A stretch of DNA of 64,000 bases from Anniella stebbinsi (taxonomy: Eukaryota > Chordata > Lepidosauria > Squamata > Anniellidae): NCBI GenBank assembly GCA_029215795.1, contig JARDYH010000001.1:180923654-180987653 (forward strand), in the 5' to 3' direction. The notes beneath the pieces were generated by a model that worked only from the letters and a program-made list of their open reading frames with translations, was not told where the DNA came from and searched no databases. Each line of letters starts with the position of its first letter. Position 1 is the first letter of the stretch. Positions 44,237 through 55,731 of this stretch are shown here, one piece after another. A program made the position numbers and the translations under genes.

Positions 44237-45462
44237 ACAATATATAAATGCCTTGTCTTAAATACTTGAAATATTTCATAATCCAAAGCCAAACAAAAAT
44301 GGTCCCTTGGGGGGAAAAACCCAGAAAACCCTTATTTCTCTTCTGCTTTTTCCCAGGCCTTCACATCTATATTCACGACCCCACAATTGTCCTGTGGATC
44401 ATATTTTAGTACTGGGCAATCATCAAACACCCCTCCCACCCTTCCATACCTAGCTGCTGATTTCTTTCTCCCTGCTTGAAAATCTACAGTAGCCTTTGGG
44501 AAATGTACTTGCTCCTGGTATGTCATAGCACTGCACCAGGCACCACAGAGAAGATTTAGGGTTTAACGGAAACAGAGTCCTGAGTTTTCTAATGGAATTT
44601 TACCTTGAGGTCACATTTAGATTTCCTTAGGTGCTCCTGCGGTGCCAAAGTCCAGGGGTGCCTCTAGACGAGTGATTTGCGCCTCCTTCACTTCGCACTG
44701 ACGGCATGTACCTCTAGACGAGTGGGGCACAATTCAGCCATCCAACTGATTTATGGCCTCTGTTAATATGTATCCTCAAAATCACATTTTACTGCGACTT
44801 TAAACTTTTCTCCAAAGTTCAAGCGCATTATCGTCGTGTAGCCAATCTACAGACCATTCGGATTAATGCTAATAGTGGGCATAGTTTGGTGGTGATGTCA
44901 TGACTGAATGACTGCCCCTTCTCTGGCTAGCCCTCCCAGTTGTGGACAAGGTGGGAGGGGACTGACCCAATGCTTGCTTTGTCATTTCCTGTCTCCTCCC
45001 TCCTACTTCCTTCTTCTTCCCTTGATTCATGGACTGTTCAGTAATGGCTGACCTGAAGTTACCGATACTTAAAGTAATGTTTCTTTTAAATCCTCACTGG
45101 AATCTTTCTTTCGTTGAGACACGTGGCTACTCACATGGAGCTGGTTCTACAGGAAGCAAGGGGGTTGGAATAAGGATGTGAGTGTTCATTTTGAGTATAA
45201 TTTGAGGTCTGTAAGGCTCCCCCCCCCCCCCCCGCTGCCTTGCTGCAATCCTGGCTGGAAAAATCCATGGAAACCTGCCTCCGTGCAAGCGAGTTCCTGC
45301 CATTGAGCTGTCATCTTCTGTGCTGTTACTCGCAAGTAAGGTGCATTGAGCAGGTAGGGGGACTTGCTCCCCAGGAAGCATGGTGCAGGATCGGGGATCG
45401 GGCTTCGTATCTACTCCTGTTACCTCCCTCCCTCTCCCTTCTGTCATTGCTTTACCTGGAAG

Positions 45463-45497
<35 letters not shown>

Positions 45498-46590
45498 GCA
45501 CCAAAATGACCATTTAGTGCTGAGAAACCACTGCAATATCTTTATTCTAGAAATGGTTACATGTGGGCACAAGCCCATTGCAAAGCGTGGGTGGAGTAAT
45601 CCAAAAGGCATGCCGGGGGGGGGGGGCAAGACGGGCTTGGGTGGAACATGGTACCCAAAAGGCAAACGGCAACAGTCGCATGGGAAGGAATGTCGGTCCA
45701 CAGCCGCCACATCACAGCCGCCCCTCACACATTGGGGGGGCCCTGCCCAGTCATTCCAATGGCACAGCCGGTTGGCGGAGGCGTACCGGAGGGCGGGCAC
45801 ACCAGACTATCCGCTCCAATCTCCTCATGCGACGCTGAAGGAAACGCAATGAGCGCACCATACTGCGGAGGCGCAGCTGCAAACGCCCCTTCTGCCTCTT
45901 GAGTACAGCGAGGTGTAAAACATCACCCGCACTGTGTGGGGAAGAGAAGGGAAGAGAGGACAAAGAGACATCAGTGCCAGCCAGGGTTTTTTGGGGGGCA
46001 GGGGCAGCCCTCCCCCACTCCTGCCTGCCCAGTCACCCACCTCTGCAACACAGAGACCTGCTGGGATGGCGAGGTTGCCCTCTAGACCACTCAGCATGAG
46101 GCAGCCCAGAACCATTGTGAGCTGGCATCTCAGGGTCCGGAGACAGAATATTGGGCAGTTTGTATGGAACTGGGACATCTGTGCGAAATGCAACATTGTA
46201 ACGGAAGGGCTACACAAAAATTTGCCCTTGAAGCAGCACATTTCCAAGACGGCCGTGGTTGCTAGAGTTCAGGAGATAAGGGGCAGCTACCACAAGCATG
46301 GTGGGGTGGGAGTGTCCAGTGGTGGATTCTTGGCAGGAGGAATAGGGGGGCAGGTGTTCTCCATTGTTTTATATTTGGTCCCAAAGCCAATGCTGCCTTG
46401 CTAAAAACTCTAATTGTAGGCACATCCAATGTTTAGAAATCATACCCACATGCAAAGTAACACACGATCGTGATTGGGCAGGGGCTAACATGTAATCCAC
46501 AGCAAGAAACTCAGGTGGGCGGGGTTAACAAACGGTGGGAAAGTCTGGGGGAGGTACCATCAGGAGATAGGGCTGTGCTTTCATCAAATT
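44237..46590. other. GC-richer unassigned region
   Basis: Includes direct repeat GCCTCTAGACGAGTG / ACCTCTAGACGAGTG (44661, 44710), a poly(C) run (45218-45233) and a (GT)n array. 45560-46250 has many overlapping open frames on both strands, among them an Arg-rich minus-strand frame (45751-45963) reading RQKGRLQLRLRSMVRSLRFLQRRMRRLERI. I do not recognise a protein; it could be a decayed DNA-transposon accessory gene. Confidence 0.3.
45464..45497 (+). repeat. (GT)n microsatellite
   Basis: About 17 uninterrupted GT units. Confidence 0.92.
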
Positions 46591-46981
46591 TTCTTCATTC
46601 TACCATAGACCCCTGATCCGACTCTGCTGCAAAATTCCGTATATAAACAATTGTAAAGCATATTGTATGGAGCCCGTAATTCACCTTCACGGCTCTCATC
46701 TACTGCTATTAGGGGGAAGGGTGGTCGTTGGCTGGGAGTGCTGTGCTGTGCTGTGCTGCTGGCTGGGTCTGAGCTTGAGCTTGAGGAGTGTTTGTCTGCT
46801 CCACCCATCTCCACAGGTATTTCAGCCTTCAGGCTGATGAAGGCGCGATCCTGTGGGTGAGAGCAAAAGGGCTCTCGGCCTGAGGCTCTCAGCTGTGGGA
46901 ATGAAGACCAAAACTGCAGCCGTGGATGAAGAGCAGTAAGAGAGGAGAGCCACCTGCACCTCACCCTTCCAGCTGACCACA

Positions 46982-49956
46982 ATGTGTAGGGGAGCGGCAA
47001 TTTGTGTTGTGCAGGGCAAAGGGAGATATGGCGTTGGCAGGGCAATGTGCCGTTACAGGGGAAGGAGAGATAGATATCTAACACCCATCTTACCTTCCGA
47101 TTGCTCTGCCAACCCGGGGAACTTGGAGAACGAACCAGGCCACCCACAGAACCTCTCCTTGCTCCTATGTAATGCCAGGTCAGTTAAAAATAAAACAAAT
47201 ATCATCCATGACCTTCTTTCAGATGAGGAGGCTGACCTGGCATGCTTCACAGAGACCTGGCTGGGAGATGACAGTGGCCCAACATGGGCGCAGGCCCTCC
47301 CAGCTGGGTACTGTGTTAGTGAGCAGGTGAGGGAAAGTGGGGGGGGGGCGGAGTAGCTGTGGTTTATAGGGATAATCTAAACCTGACCAGACTTCCTGTT
47401 CCTGAATTGAATCACATCAAGTGTGTGTACCTGAGTCTGAAGACCAGGGATAGACTAGGGATTCTCTTAGTGTATCAGCCACCCCGCTGCCTATCGGACT
47501 CCCTGGCCGAGCTCACAGAACTGGTCTCGGAGCTGGTGTTGGATTCGCCCAGGCTTCTGGTCTTGGGCGACTTCAACATCCCATTCGAGACTGGTTTGTC
47601 AGGTGGAGCTCGGGAGTTCATGGCATCCATGACAACCATGGGCCTATCTCAATTGGTCTCTGGACCCACACATTCAGCAGGTCATACCCTCGATGCTGTC
47701 TTCAGTTCTGAACAGACGGATCTGTGGGCGGAGGTGACGAATACCTCCGTGTTGTCATGGACAGACCACTTTCTGGTTAGGGTTAGTATCACGGCTACCA
47801 CCCGCCCCTGCAGGGGTGGCGGACCTATTAAGATGGTCCACCCTCGAAGGCTGATGGATCCTTCTGGATTCCAGAAAGCCTTGGAGGGTTATATGGCTGG
47901 TATCATCAACAATCCTGTAGAAGCCCTGGTCAATAGATGGAATCAAGACCTAACTAGGGCTATCGACATGATTGCTCCCAAATGTCCTCTCCGACCAGCT
48001 TCTAACAGGGCGCCCTGGTATACAGAAGATCTCAGGGAGCTGAAGCGGAAAGGACGACGATTGGAGCACCGATGGCGGAAAACTCGACTTATATCTGACA
48101 AGACACGACATAGAGAACATCTTCATTCCTATGGGGTGGCAATACGTGCAGCGAAGAAAGTTTTCTTCTCTGCGCGCATTGCGTCTGCGAATTCGCGTCC
48201 AGTGGAACTGTTCAGGGTGGTGAGGGGTCTAACCCGGGCACTTTCTCCTCTGAATCCGATCTTAGAGCCTTCGGCAGTTCACTGCGATGCTTTTAACGAT
48301 CATTTCACAGATAAAATCTCTCAGATAAGAGCCGACTTAGATGCTGTCGTTATAGCAGAGGCTGACAATGGAGTGTCCAGTGACTCCGCGAGTAGAATTA
48401 CACTGGATCAGTTTCAGTTGGTGAGTACCGAAGACGTGGACAAGCTGCTTGGACGAGTGAGGAGGAGGACTTGCCCTCTCGATCCCTGTCCTTCATGGCT
48501 GGTCGCCCAGGGAGGAGATGCAGTTAGATCGCAATTATAATATATTATTAATGCATCTCTCAGGGAGGGGAGTTTTCCATCATGTTTAAAAGAAGCGGCA
48601 GTACGGCCGCTTCTAAAGAAGCCCTCCCTGGATCCCCTGGACTTTAATAACTACAGACCGGTATCAAACCTTCCATTCTTGGGCAAGGTGATTGAGAGGG
48701 CGGTTGCCTTTCAACTCCAAGTAGTTTTGGATGACACTGATTTTCTAGACCCATTTCAAACTGGCTTCAGGGCAGGATATGGAGTTGAGACTGCTATGGT
48801 CGCCTTAGTGGATGATCTATGCCTGAATATTGACAGGGAGAGTGTGTCCCTGTTGGTACTTCTGGACCTCTCAGCGGCATTCGATACCATCGACCATGGT
48901 ATCCTTCTGGAACGCCTAAGGGGATTGGGAATTGGGAGCACTGTGCATCAGTGGTTCCGGTCCTACCTCTCGGGCAGGTTCCAGATGGTGATGTTTGGGG
49001 AAAGCTGCTCTTCAAAGAAGGAGCTGCTATGTGGTGTACCACAAGGTGCCATCCTTTTCCCAATGCTGTTTAACATTTATATGAAACCGCTGGGAGAGAT
49101 CATCCAGAGGCATGGGGTGGGGTGCTATCAGTATGCTGATGACACCCAAATATATTTCTCTATGCCTTTGACAACAGCGTCAGCTAAGGATAGTGTGTCT
49201 CCTCTGAATGAATGCTTGGAGGCGGTAATGGGCTGGATGAGGAAAAACAAACTGAAGCTGAATCCAGACAAGATGGAGGTGCTTGCTGTCAAAGGCCACA
49301 ACCTGGGTTTGGAGGTGTGTCAACCAGTTCTGGATGGGGTTACACTTCCCTTGAAAGACTGTGTTCGCAGCTTGGGGGTGCTCCTGGATCCGTCGCTCCA
49401 AATGACAGCCCAGATAGATGCGACGGCCAGGAGGGCCTACTATCAGCTTCGGCTGATACGCCAGCTCTGCCCCTTCCTAGAGTTGGAAGACCTAAAGACG
49501 GTAGTGCACGCACTGGTAACTTCGAGGCTCGACTTCTGCAATGCGCTGTACATAGGGCTACCTCTGTGCCTAGTCCGGAAACTTCAACTAGTTCAAAATA
49601 TGGCAGCCAGGTTGGTCACCGGTACACCTAGGGGTGACCATATTACGCCAGCTTTAAAATCGCTCCACTGGCTGCCAATTAGTTTCCGGGCGAAGTATAA
49701 AGTGTTGGTTATTACCTTTGAAGCCCTACATGGTTTGGGTCCAGGTTACCTGCGGGATCGCCTTCTCCCATACAATCCGGCCCGCACGCTCAGGTCCTCT
49801 GGGAAGACAACCGTTACCCAGAGGACCTTCTCTTCTGCCGCTCCCAGACTGTGGAATGACCTGCCGGAGGAGACTCGTCAACTTAACAGTCTTTTAGAAT
49901 TTAAGAAAGCCATAAAGACTGTTCTCTTCCGGCGGGCATATCCAGTGAAATTTTAG
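46982..49956 (+). pseudogene. L2-clade LINE ORF2: endonuclease plus reverse transcriptase
   Basis: Endonuclease: NLSLLLCNARSVKNK (47150-47194) and LACFTETWLGDD (47237-47272) in the first frame; a shift in a G10 run near 47340 moves to the second frame with LLVYQPPR, LVLGDFNIPFE (47558-47590), SGPTHSAGHTLDAVF and SWTDHFLV, holding the Asn, Glu, Asp and His of an AP-type nuclease. RT: a TAA at 48538-48540 interrupts, and the same frame goes on with NYRPVSNLPFLGKVIE, LLDLSAAFDTIDHGILL (motif A), CGVPQGAIL, YADDTQIYFS (motif C), NKLKLNPDKMEVL and VRSLGVLLDPSL. The C-terminal LHGLGPGYLRDRLLPYNP and LWNDLPEETRQL follow. It lacks ten codons kept in the 12.1-kb copy. Confidence 0.9.
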
Positions 49957-50125
49957 AATGTTTTAAGGATGTTTTTAGGATGTTTTCGGATGTTTTAATG
50001 CAGTTTTAATAATATGTGTCATGTTTTAATCAGTTTTATGCATTTTATCATGTTGTTGTTCCCTGCCTCAATCTGGATGGAGAGGCGGGTAAGAAATAGA
50101 TTATTATTATTATTATTATTATTAG
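46982..50125 (+). mobile_element. nearly complete L2-clade LINE
   Basis: Encodes an AP endonuclease domain followed by a reverse transcriptase, then a short 3' UTR (TTAATCAGTTTTATGCATTTTATC, CCTGCCTCAATCTGG) and an (ATT)n tail at 50101-50125. Only one frameshift and one stop break the protein, the best preservation in the window. The true 5' end is not certain: the region 46590-46980 is GC-rich and could be its 5' UTR. No separate ORF1 is recognised. The element belongs to the subfamily of the fragments at 12.1 kb and 53.1 kb. Confidence 0.9.
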
Positions 50126-52020
50126 CGTAAACTCGAATATAGGAAAATGTGGTTCTACGGAGAAACAGCCGTCAAACCACAGCCATATAGAGGCAGCCCA
50201 GGGCTCCACAGTCCAGGGGGTAGTTTGGGGGGGCGCAAATGGCATCTGAGGAGGCAGGGACAAACTGGTCCAGTGTCAGCACGTGGGTCAGCATAGGCAT
50301 GCCAGGGCCACTAGAGCTGACACTGGCTGCTCTACCATCTTGCCCTCCTCTTCATGGTACCTCTTCCACCATGCAGCGGCAGGTGGCGCGCCCTGCAGGT
50401 GGCGGTTTTCCTGCTGCTGCCTCTGCGCTCGCGCCTGCCCAGCAGCAGCTGTAGGGGCAGTTGGGAGCATCGGCCCCCCTATTCCAAGGTAAGTTCATTT
50501 TTATTTTTAAAAAATGGGGGGGGGGGACTGCGGAGGTGGTGCAGCGAGCTTATGGCTTGCTGGTCCACTCCCTTCCCTGCCCAGCCTGCTCCAAGCTAAA
50601 AAAGTTGGGGGAAATGCCCGACTTTTTTAGAGTGGAGCTTTTGGGCTTTTTCCCACAGTAACATTGGAGTGGCGGCAACGTTATGTAATCCATCTGCTGC
50701 CACTCTGAAGCCACTGCAGGGAAAAGCGACTGTCTAGAGGTACCCATGATCTTCCTTCGACATGTACATGGTTACAGATGTTCATTTTATTATTTTTACT
50801 TTAAATATATATCAGTTTAAAATGTGACTCTGCACGTAGTCTGGGTACTTGTTGTTTTTTAAATTAGGGTTGGGAAACAATTTGCAACTACTTCTACATT
50901 CCTGTTACATTAGAGCAAAAACAAAGCATGGAATGTGGGGGGAGGAAGAGAAGAGAAAAGAAGAGAACTGTTAGTTTTGTGCCTCAAAGGTCAAATAATA
51001 CACATATGGGGTATCTAAAGTGGTGCCCCGTAACATCATTAAGTCCAGGGTCCAAAAATTAACTAACTGCACCACTGCCTGCATTTACCTATATCAGTTC
51101 TTCATTCTTCAAGGTAAGGGATGTGGAGTAGAATCATTTATCAAAATATCTGATATTGTCATGGCATTGCTATTTAAATAAAATGTGTGTGATGGAGTTT
51201 TGATGATCCATCATATGGAAAAAATGGTTTGCTATGGCTTAAATCAAATAAGTAACATACAGCATGTTTACTTGGAAATAAGTCTCACTGTGTTCAAAGG
51301 GGCTTTGTTTCCTACTAAAGAGTGTAACTCAACAAGCAAAAAGGCTTTAACTTAATGCCTGTGGTAAGCTACAATATGCATAGCTGGGCTTTCCTCTTAA
51401 AAAGCTGCTTTTCAAGAGTATAAAGATCACTGACCATTAATATTCAGTTTTATACTGGACATTATGTAATTTTAGATCAATTCAGCACTTTTCCCCCATC
51501 AAATATTTTGATCTAAAACTAGGGCACTGTGCTCTAAAAATTATTAATTTGTATACTTACAAATTAAACCTATGCAGAGCAGCACTTTATAGTCTCTCAG
51601 CCCTAAAAGTGCTCCAGCCATGGCTTATTGACTGTTATGGCCATGGAGAATACATGTCTTGGTTATAAATGGTACCTACTTTAGCTTTGTAGCTTAGAGA
51701 AGAATACACACAGAATTAGTGAAATAGTAGCCATTGGCTCTATTTATATTGTATTTTGTTAGCATGTGATATAAGTGAGCATGATTTGATTGCCTAAAGA
51801 CAGAAAATTGAATGCAAGTTTGCTGACCTTGCCAACCATCAGTAACTATGACTAAAAGAAGGGAATGGCTTTTTTAAAAAATTGTGCACTGCATTTTTGT
51901 AATTTTTGGGATGTATCCAATGGTAGTCTAACTTAACTCCCATTAATTTCAATGGGTCTACTCTGAGAAGGATATTGGCTATACCCTATGTACAGTGTGC
52001 AATTTTTCATACTGCACTTC
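50126..52020. other. unassigned; GC-rich start then unique DNA
   Basis: 50140-50745 is GC-rich with overlapping open frames without known domains. Its right edge GTCTAGAGGTACCC echoes the CCTCTAGACGAGTG words at 44.66 kb, so it may be a decayed DNA transposon. 50760-52000 is AT-rich with faint copies of the palindromic AGAAGTAAG repeat at 51265-51330 and 51905-51970. Confidence 0.3.
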
Positions 52021-52105
52021 CAGAACTCCATCACACCAGCTGTTTAACACACTCTCGCCACATCTGGTATCTGGTTTTGCTGCACAGGACTCACATGATG
52101 TCGTC

Positions 52106-52765
52106 TGGGATGTGTATCGTATCGTTAAAATGTACGATAACGATACGATAAGATCGTTATCGTGCATGTGTTTAACGATGACTATATGATAGAAAACCTA
52201 CGATAATCATTGGAGACGATAATTTTCGGGTGATTGTATCATTTTATTGGACTGCCATATAAATATATCTATAATGTCCGTATTTTAAAAGTTAGAGCCT
52301 TGAAACTTGGTTGCAGTAATTATGGGGTATTCCTAAATACGCGTATGAAATTTGAGATCGATCCCTCCAACCCTAGATTTTATATGAATTTATTAAAGAT
52401 TATTTCCATTCTGACAGATCTGAATGAACGCACGTGGCGAGCTGTCATTCTGAACTGTTAGAACGGAAACGATCTTTAAAAAATTCATATAAAATCTAGG
52501 GTGGGAGGGATCGATCTCAAATTTCATACACATACTTAGGCATACCCATAAGCACTGTGACCAAGTTTCAAGCCTCTGACTTTTAAAATACAGAAGTTAT
52601 AGGCATTTTTTCTTTAAAAATAGGGCTGCAAAAAATATCGGTTTTTCACGATAATTATAGTGAAAACTATACGGTTCACCTACGATATGAATGAAGACGA
52701 TATTTTTTTTGGTCCGAAATGACGATAACGATAAACGATGATATTTTTTGGCGCACACACCCCTA
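52106..52765. mobile_element. foldback hAT-type element, TIR TRGGRTGTG
   Basis: 660 bp, flanked by ATGTCGTC (52098-52105) and ATGTCATC (52766-52773); the uninterrupted sequence at 41245-41252 is ATGTCATC. Ends are TGGGATGTGTATCG and the complement of TAGGGGTGTGTGCG. Subterminal parts are rich in ACGATAACGATA words. The interior is an inverted repeat (52264-52404 against 52470-52602) whose arms resemble the 150-bp module of the 13001 element: TTTTAAAAGTTAGAGCC, TTGAAACTTGG, TATGAAATTTGAGATCGATCC. No coding capacity. Confidence 0.88.
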
Positions 52766-53100
52766 ATGTCATCCCTGTCCTGCACCCATCTCGCTTCTTT
52801 TCCTCCGTTTTGCGTATTATTTTGGTGCAAGGAAAGTCTAGATTATTTTCCCCAAGCAGATTTAATGCACCCTTAAGCCTCCGTGTAGTGCATTTTCCTT
52901 GATGGGGGCATGTGCTTTGAATGGAGTCTTACTGACGAAAAGGGAGGGCAGAGAGGTTCTCCTCCTTCAGCACTCCATGTTGAATGAAGGGACTTGTGCT
53001 TATTTGATTTAATTGATTTTTTACTACTCCAACCCCATCCTCATTGCTCGCAGAAATGGAGCCCAGTGGATAAAATGTTAAATCAGTAAATTGCTAGACA

Positions 53101-53394
53101 ACAATTATTATTATTATTATTATTATTAATAATAATAATAATAATAATAAATTATTTCTTACCTGCCTCTCTGTTTGGATCAAGGCGGGGAACAACAGTA
53201 AATATAAAATATGATAAAATACATAAAACTGATTAAAAACATGGCATACATTATTAAAATAGCAATAAAGCATCATAAAAAACATCCTAAAAACATTCTA
53301 AAATTCCACTGGATATGCCTGCCAGAAGAGACCAGTCTTTATAGCTTTCTTAAATTGTAAAAGACTGTTAAGTTGATGAGTCACCTCTGGCAAG
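53101..53394 (-). mobile_element. L2-clade LINE 3' end, 5'-truncated
   Basis: Minus strand: coding end HQLNSLLQFKKAIKTGLFWQAYPVEF (about 53298-53376, allowing for extension), then a 3' UTR with AACATGCCATGTTTTTAATC complement words and CCTTGATCCAAACAG, and a tail of ATT/AAT repeats at 53104-53152. Same subfamily as 46982-50125. Inserted at GCTAGACAACA of MITE family A. Confidence 0.85.
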
Positions 53395-53636
53395 TGGGGG
53401 GGGGGAGGAGCCACGCCCATCAGAGTACCACAACCAATGAACTGGAGGCAAAAGGAGAAGGGGCGGGGTGGAGTGGAGTGGAGTGGAAGAGCAAACAAGC
53501 GAAAGGGAGGTTTCACAGTGCAGTGCAGTACCACAAACCCACATGAAAGGGACCATTAGCTTGATGCACTTATGAAACGGAGGTAAAAAATGCAGAGGCA
53601 AAACAGGAGGGGGGAAATAGGTGTGATAGAGCCCCC

Positions 53637-55401
53637 AGATAGGCAGTTAATTAAAAAAGGCCCCTAAATTAATATGGAACTAATGTTTTAATATAAGGCT
53701 GGTGGGTTGTATTAGACTTTGTACTTCACAAGTTGTGCAAGGCCTGATTTAGCACAGAGCATTAGAAAAAAAATATTAACATTTGCTAACATATTAAACC
53801 ATTTGTTTTGGAGACATAGTTGAATGAGAAATATGGAGTAATGTAAATGTTGATACACACATCATAAGAGTTTGAAATTTCCACTTGAAAGTATTGTGTG
53901 TGTGGCTCTTCAGTAACTAAATCTGTCAGCTTCATACTGCAGTCCTTTTTAATTTTTTATAAATTTAAAAACTAATGACTTATGAAATTGTATGATAATA
54001 AAAGGTTTTAAAGTGTGCCTTAAGCTGGAACTTTATGTTCTACATTTCTAGTGGCCAATAATAATTGTTTGTTTGATTTTTTCAGAATATGTTAAACACG
54101 TCCCTCTTTGACTGATTCCCATGTGCTCTCTCTAACAGCTGAACAGTCTGTGAGCAAGTGTTCTTTTGTACTAATTAACTGATTTGAGTAAAGCTATTTT
54201 CTGTGAGCATTGAGAGGATGCAGCTAGTCATTATATGCTCATAAAATTAACTTCTGTTTGTTTCACAGATCTCTTCTGGAGTCATAAAAATTATCCCCCG
54301 CTATCACATGTGCAAGTACATACAAACCATTATTAGCATTGCCACTTAAACATTGTTATAAAATGCCTAATTGCTTATGGAACAGGTCACAGAATTCAGA
54401 CAAAATATTCTTCCATCCATTTCCAGACACTAGAATAGCCAGAAATATTTGTATTGTGTGTCTATTTCAAGAATTTACTCCTCAACAGGTCAAACAAAGT
54501 TCTATCAGGATAGGATCTATACTACTGCTTTAAAATAGTTTATAACAGTAGTGACAACTGTTGGGGCCCAGGACACACACCAAATCCAATTTTCAAACCA
54601 TTTTCAAAGTGTCATATCCTGCTTGGTGTAGATCGGCCCCAGGTAATATAAACCAGAGATTCAAAAAAAGGAATTGATGGCTGGACCAGATAAACTTTGG
54701 ACTAATTTAATCAGTTGGAGAATCTTGGATTCTTAAGTATCGATATGACTGAAGCAACAGGTTTGCTGGGGTATATTGTAGAATAAACTCCAAGGGAGGT
54801 TCATGTGGCCCCCTCCTTCCCCCTTTTCAATGGGTTCTTGTTTTATTTTGGAGGGCATTTGAATGAGCCTCTAATGGCTACTGTTGCTCCTGGTTTTTAT
54901 GTTGCCTTTTTAAAAATACTGTTTTTATTTTCATTTATTGTGAATTTTGTGTGTTTTATATTTTTTTTATTTATAAGTTTGCCTTGAGTTTATCACAGGA
55001 AGGTGGGGTCTACATGTCTAAATAAATAAGTAAATACATATATACATATTTTTGCCTCAGAAAACTTCCAGGGACAGATGCCTTGGCTGAAGGCAAAAGC
55101 AAAAATTGCCATTTGGTCCCAGAAGGCTAACTAAGGAAGTATTAAGGAACAACCAGGGCACAACAGGTATCATTTACAATTGCTGACTTCTAACCTAATT
55201 AAATTCATTAACAGCAGCCCCTTAATATACAAAGAACTTGCAAATGTCTTACTGATTGCTGAGTCACTATCTTAATCAAGCTATTCAAGGGAAATTTAGA
55301 ATTGATCAATCCAGAGATCTGGCAGGGAAAGTGCTCCATTCACTAAGAAGCATCATCATCCATAAACCATTAGCAGTTGTTAGCAAACATTAATGATAGG
55401 A
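53637..55401. other. mostly unique DNA
   Basis: Holds a copy of hAT-like family C at about 54510-54642 (CTACTGCTTTAAAATAG, GTGTCATATCCTGCTTGG) and a LINE/SINE-type tail at 54960-55045 (TTTGCCTTGAGTTTATC, AGGTGGGGTCTACATG, AAATAAATAAG). No genes. Confidence 0.4.
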
Positions 55402-55409
55402 ACCTGTAT

Positions 55410-55723
55410 TAGGGTGACCAGATAAAATCCAGGTCAGGGCTCATGTAACTTTAACAGTTGTAGAGAAAAGGGAATCTCAGCCAGTGTCATTTGTATGCAA
55501 TTAATTCCTGGTGAAATTCCTTCTTCATCACAACTGTTGCAGGGGCCCTGCCTTCTTTTGTATATGGTCACTCTAGTATAGTGCCTGCAACTTTAACTGT
55601 TGTGATGAAGAGGGGATTTCACCAGGAACTAATTGCATACAAATGACCCTGGCTGAAGTTCCCTTTTCTCTACAACTGTTAAAGTTACATGAGCCCTGAC
55701 CTGGATTTTATCTGATCAGCCTA
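55410..55723. mobile_element. head-to-head foldback MITE (TAGGSTGACCA family)
   Basis: Perfect 8-bp duplication ACCTGTAT at 55402-55409 and 55724-55731. Ends TAGGGTGACCAGATAAAATCC and the diverged complement GGATTTTATCTGATCAGCCTA. Two inverted units as at 21367, including the same AAATCCAGGTCAGGGCTCATG edge, so these two copies form a subfamily. Confidence 0.88.
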
Positions 55724-55731
55724 ACCTGTAT

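Larger units (their letters stand above)
52021..53636. repeat. MITE family A copy carrying hAT and L2 insertions
   Basis: Ends GAACTCCATCACACC and GGTGTGATAGAGCCC match the family ends at 41169-41697. The inner parts align once the hAT (52106-52765) and the L2 fragment (53101-53394) are removed, for example CCTGTCCTGCACCCATCTCGC, GTCTAGATTATTTTCC and CAATGAACTGGAGG. Confidence 0.65.

Noticed and set aside
44332..44526. 64-codon minus-strand frame with mixed composition
   Set aside because: Looks protein-like for a short stretch but has no recognisable family and no flanking support.
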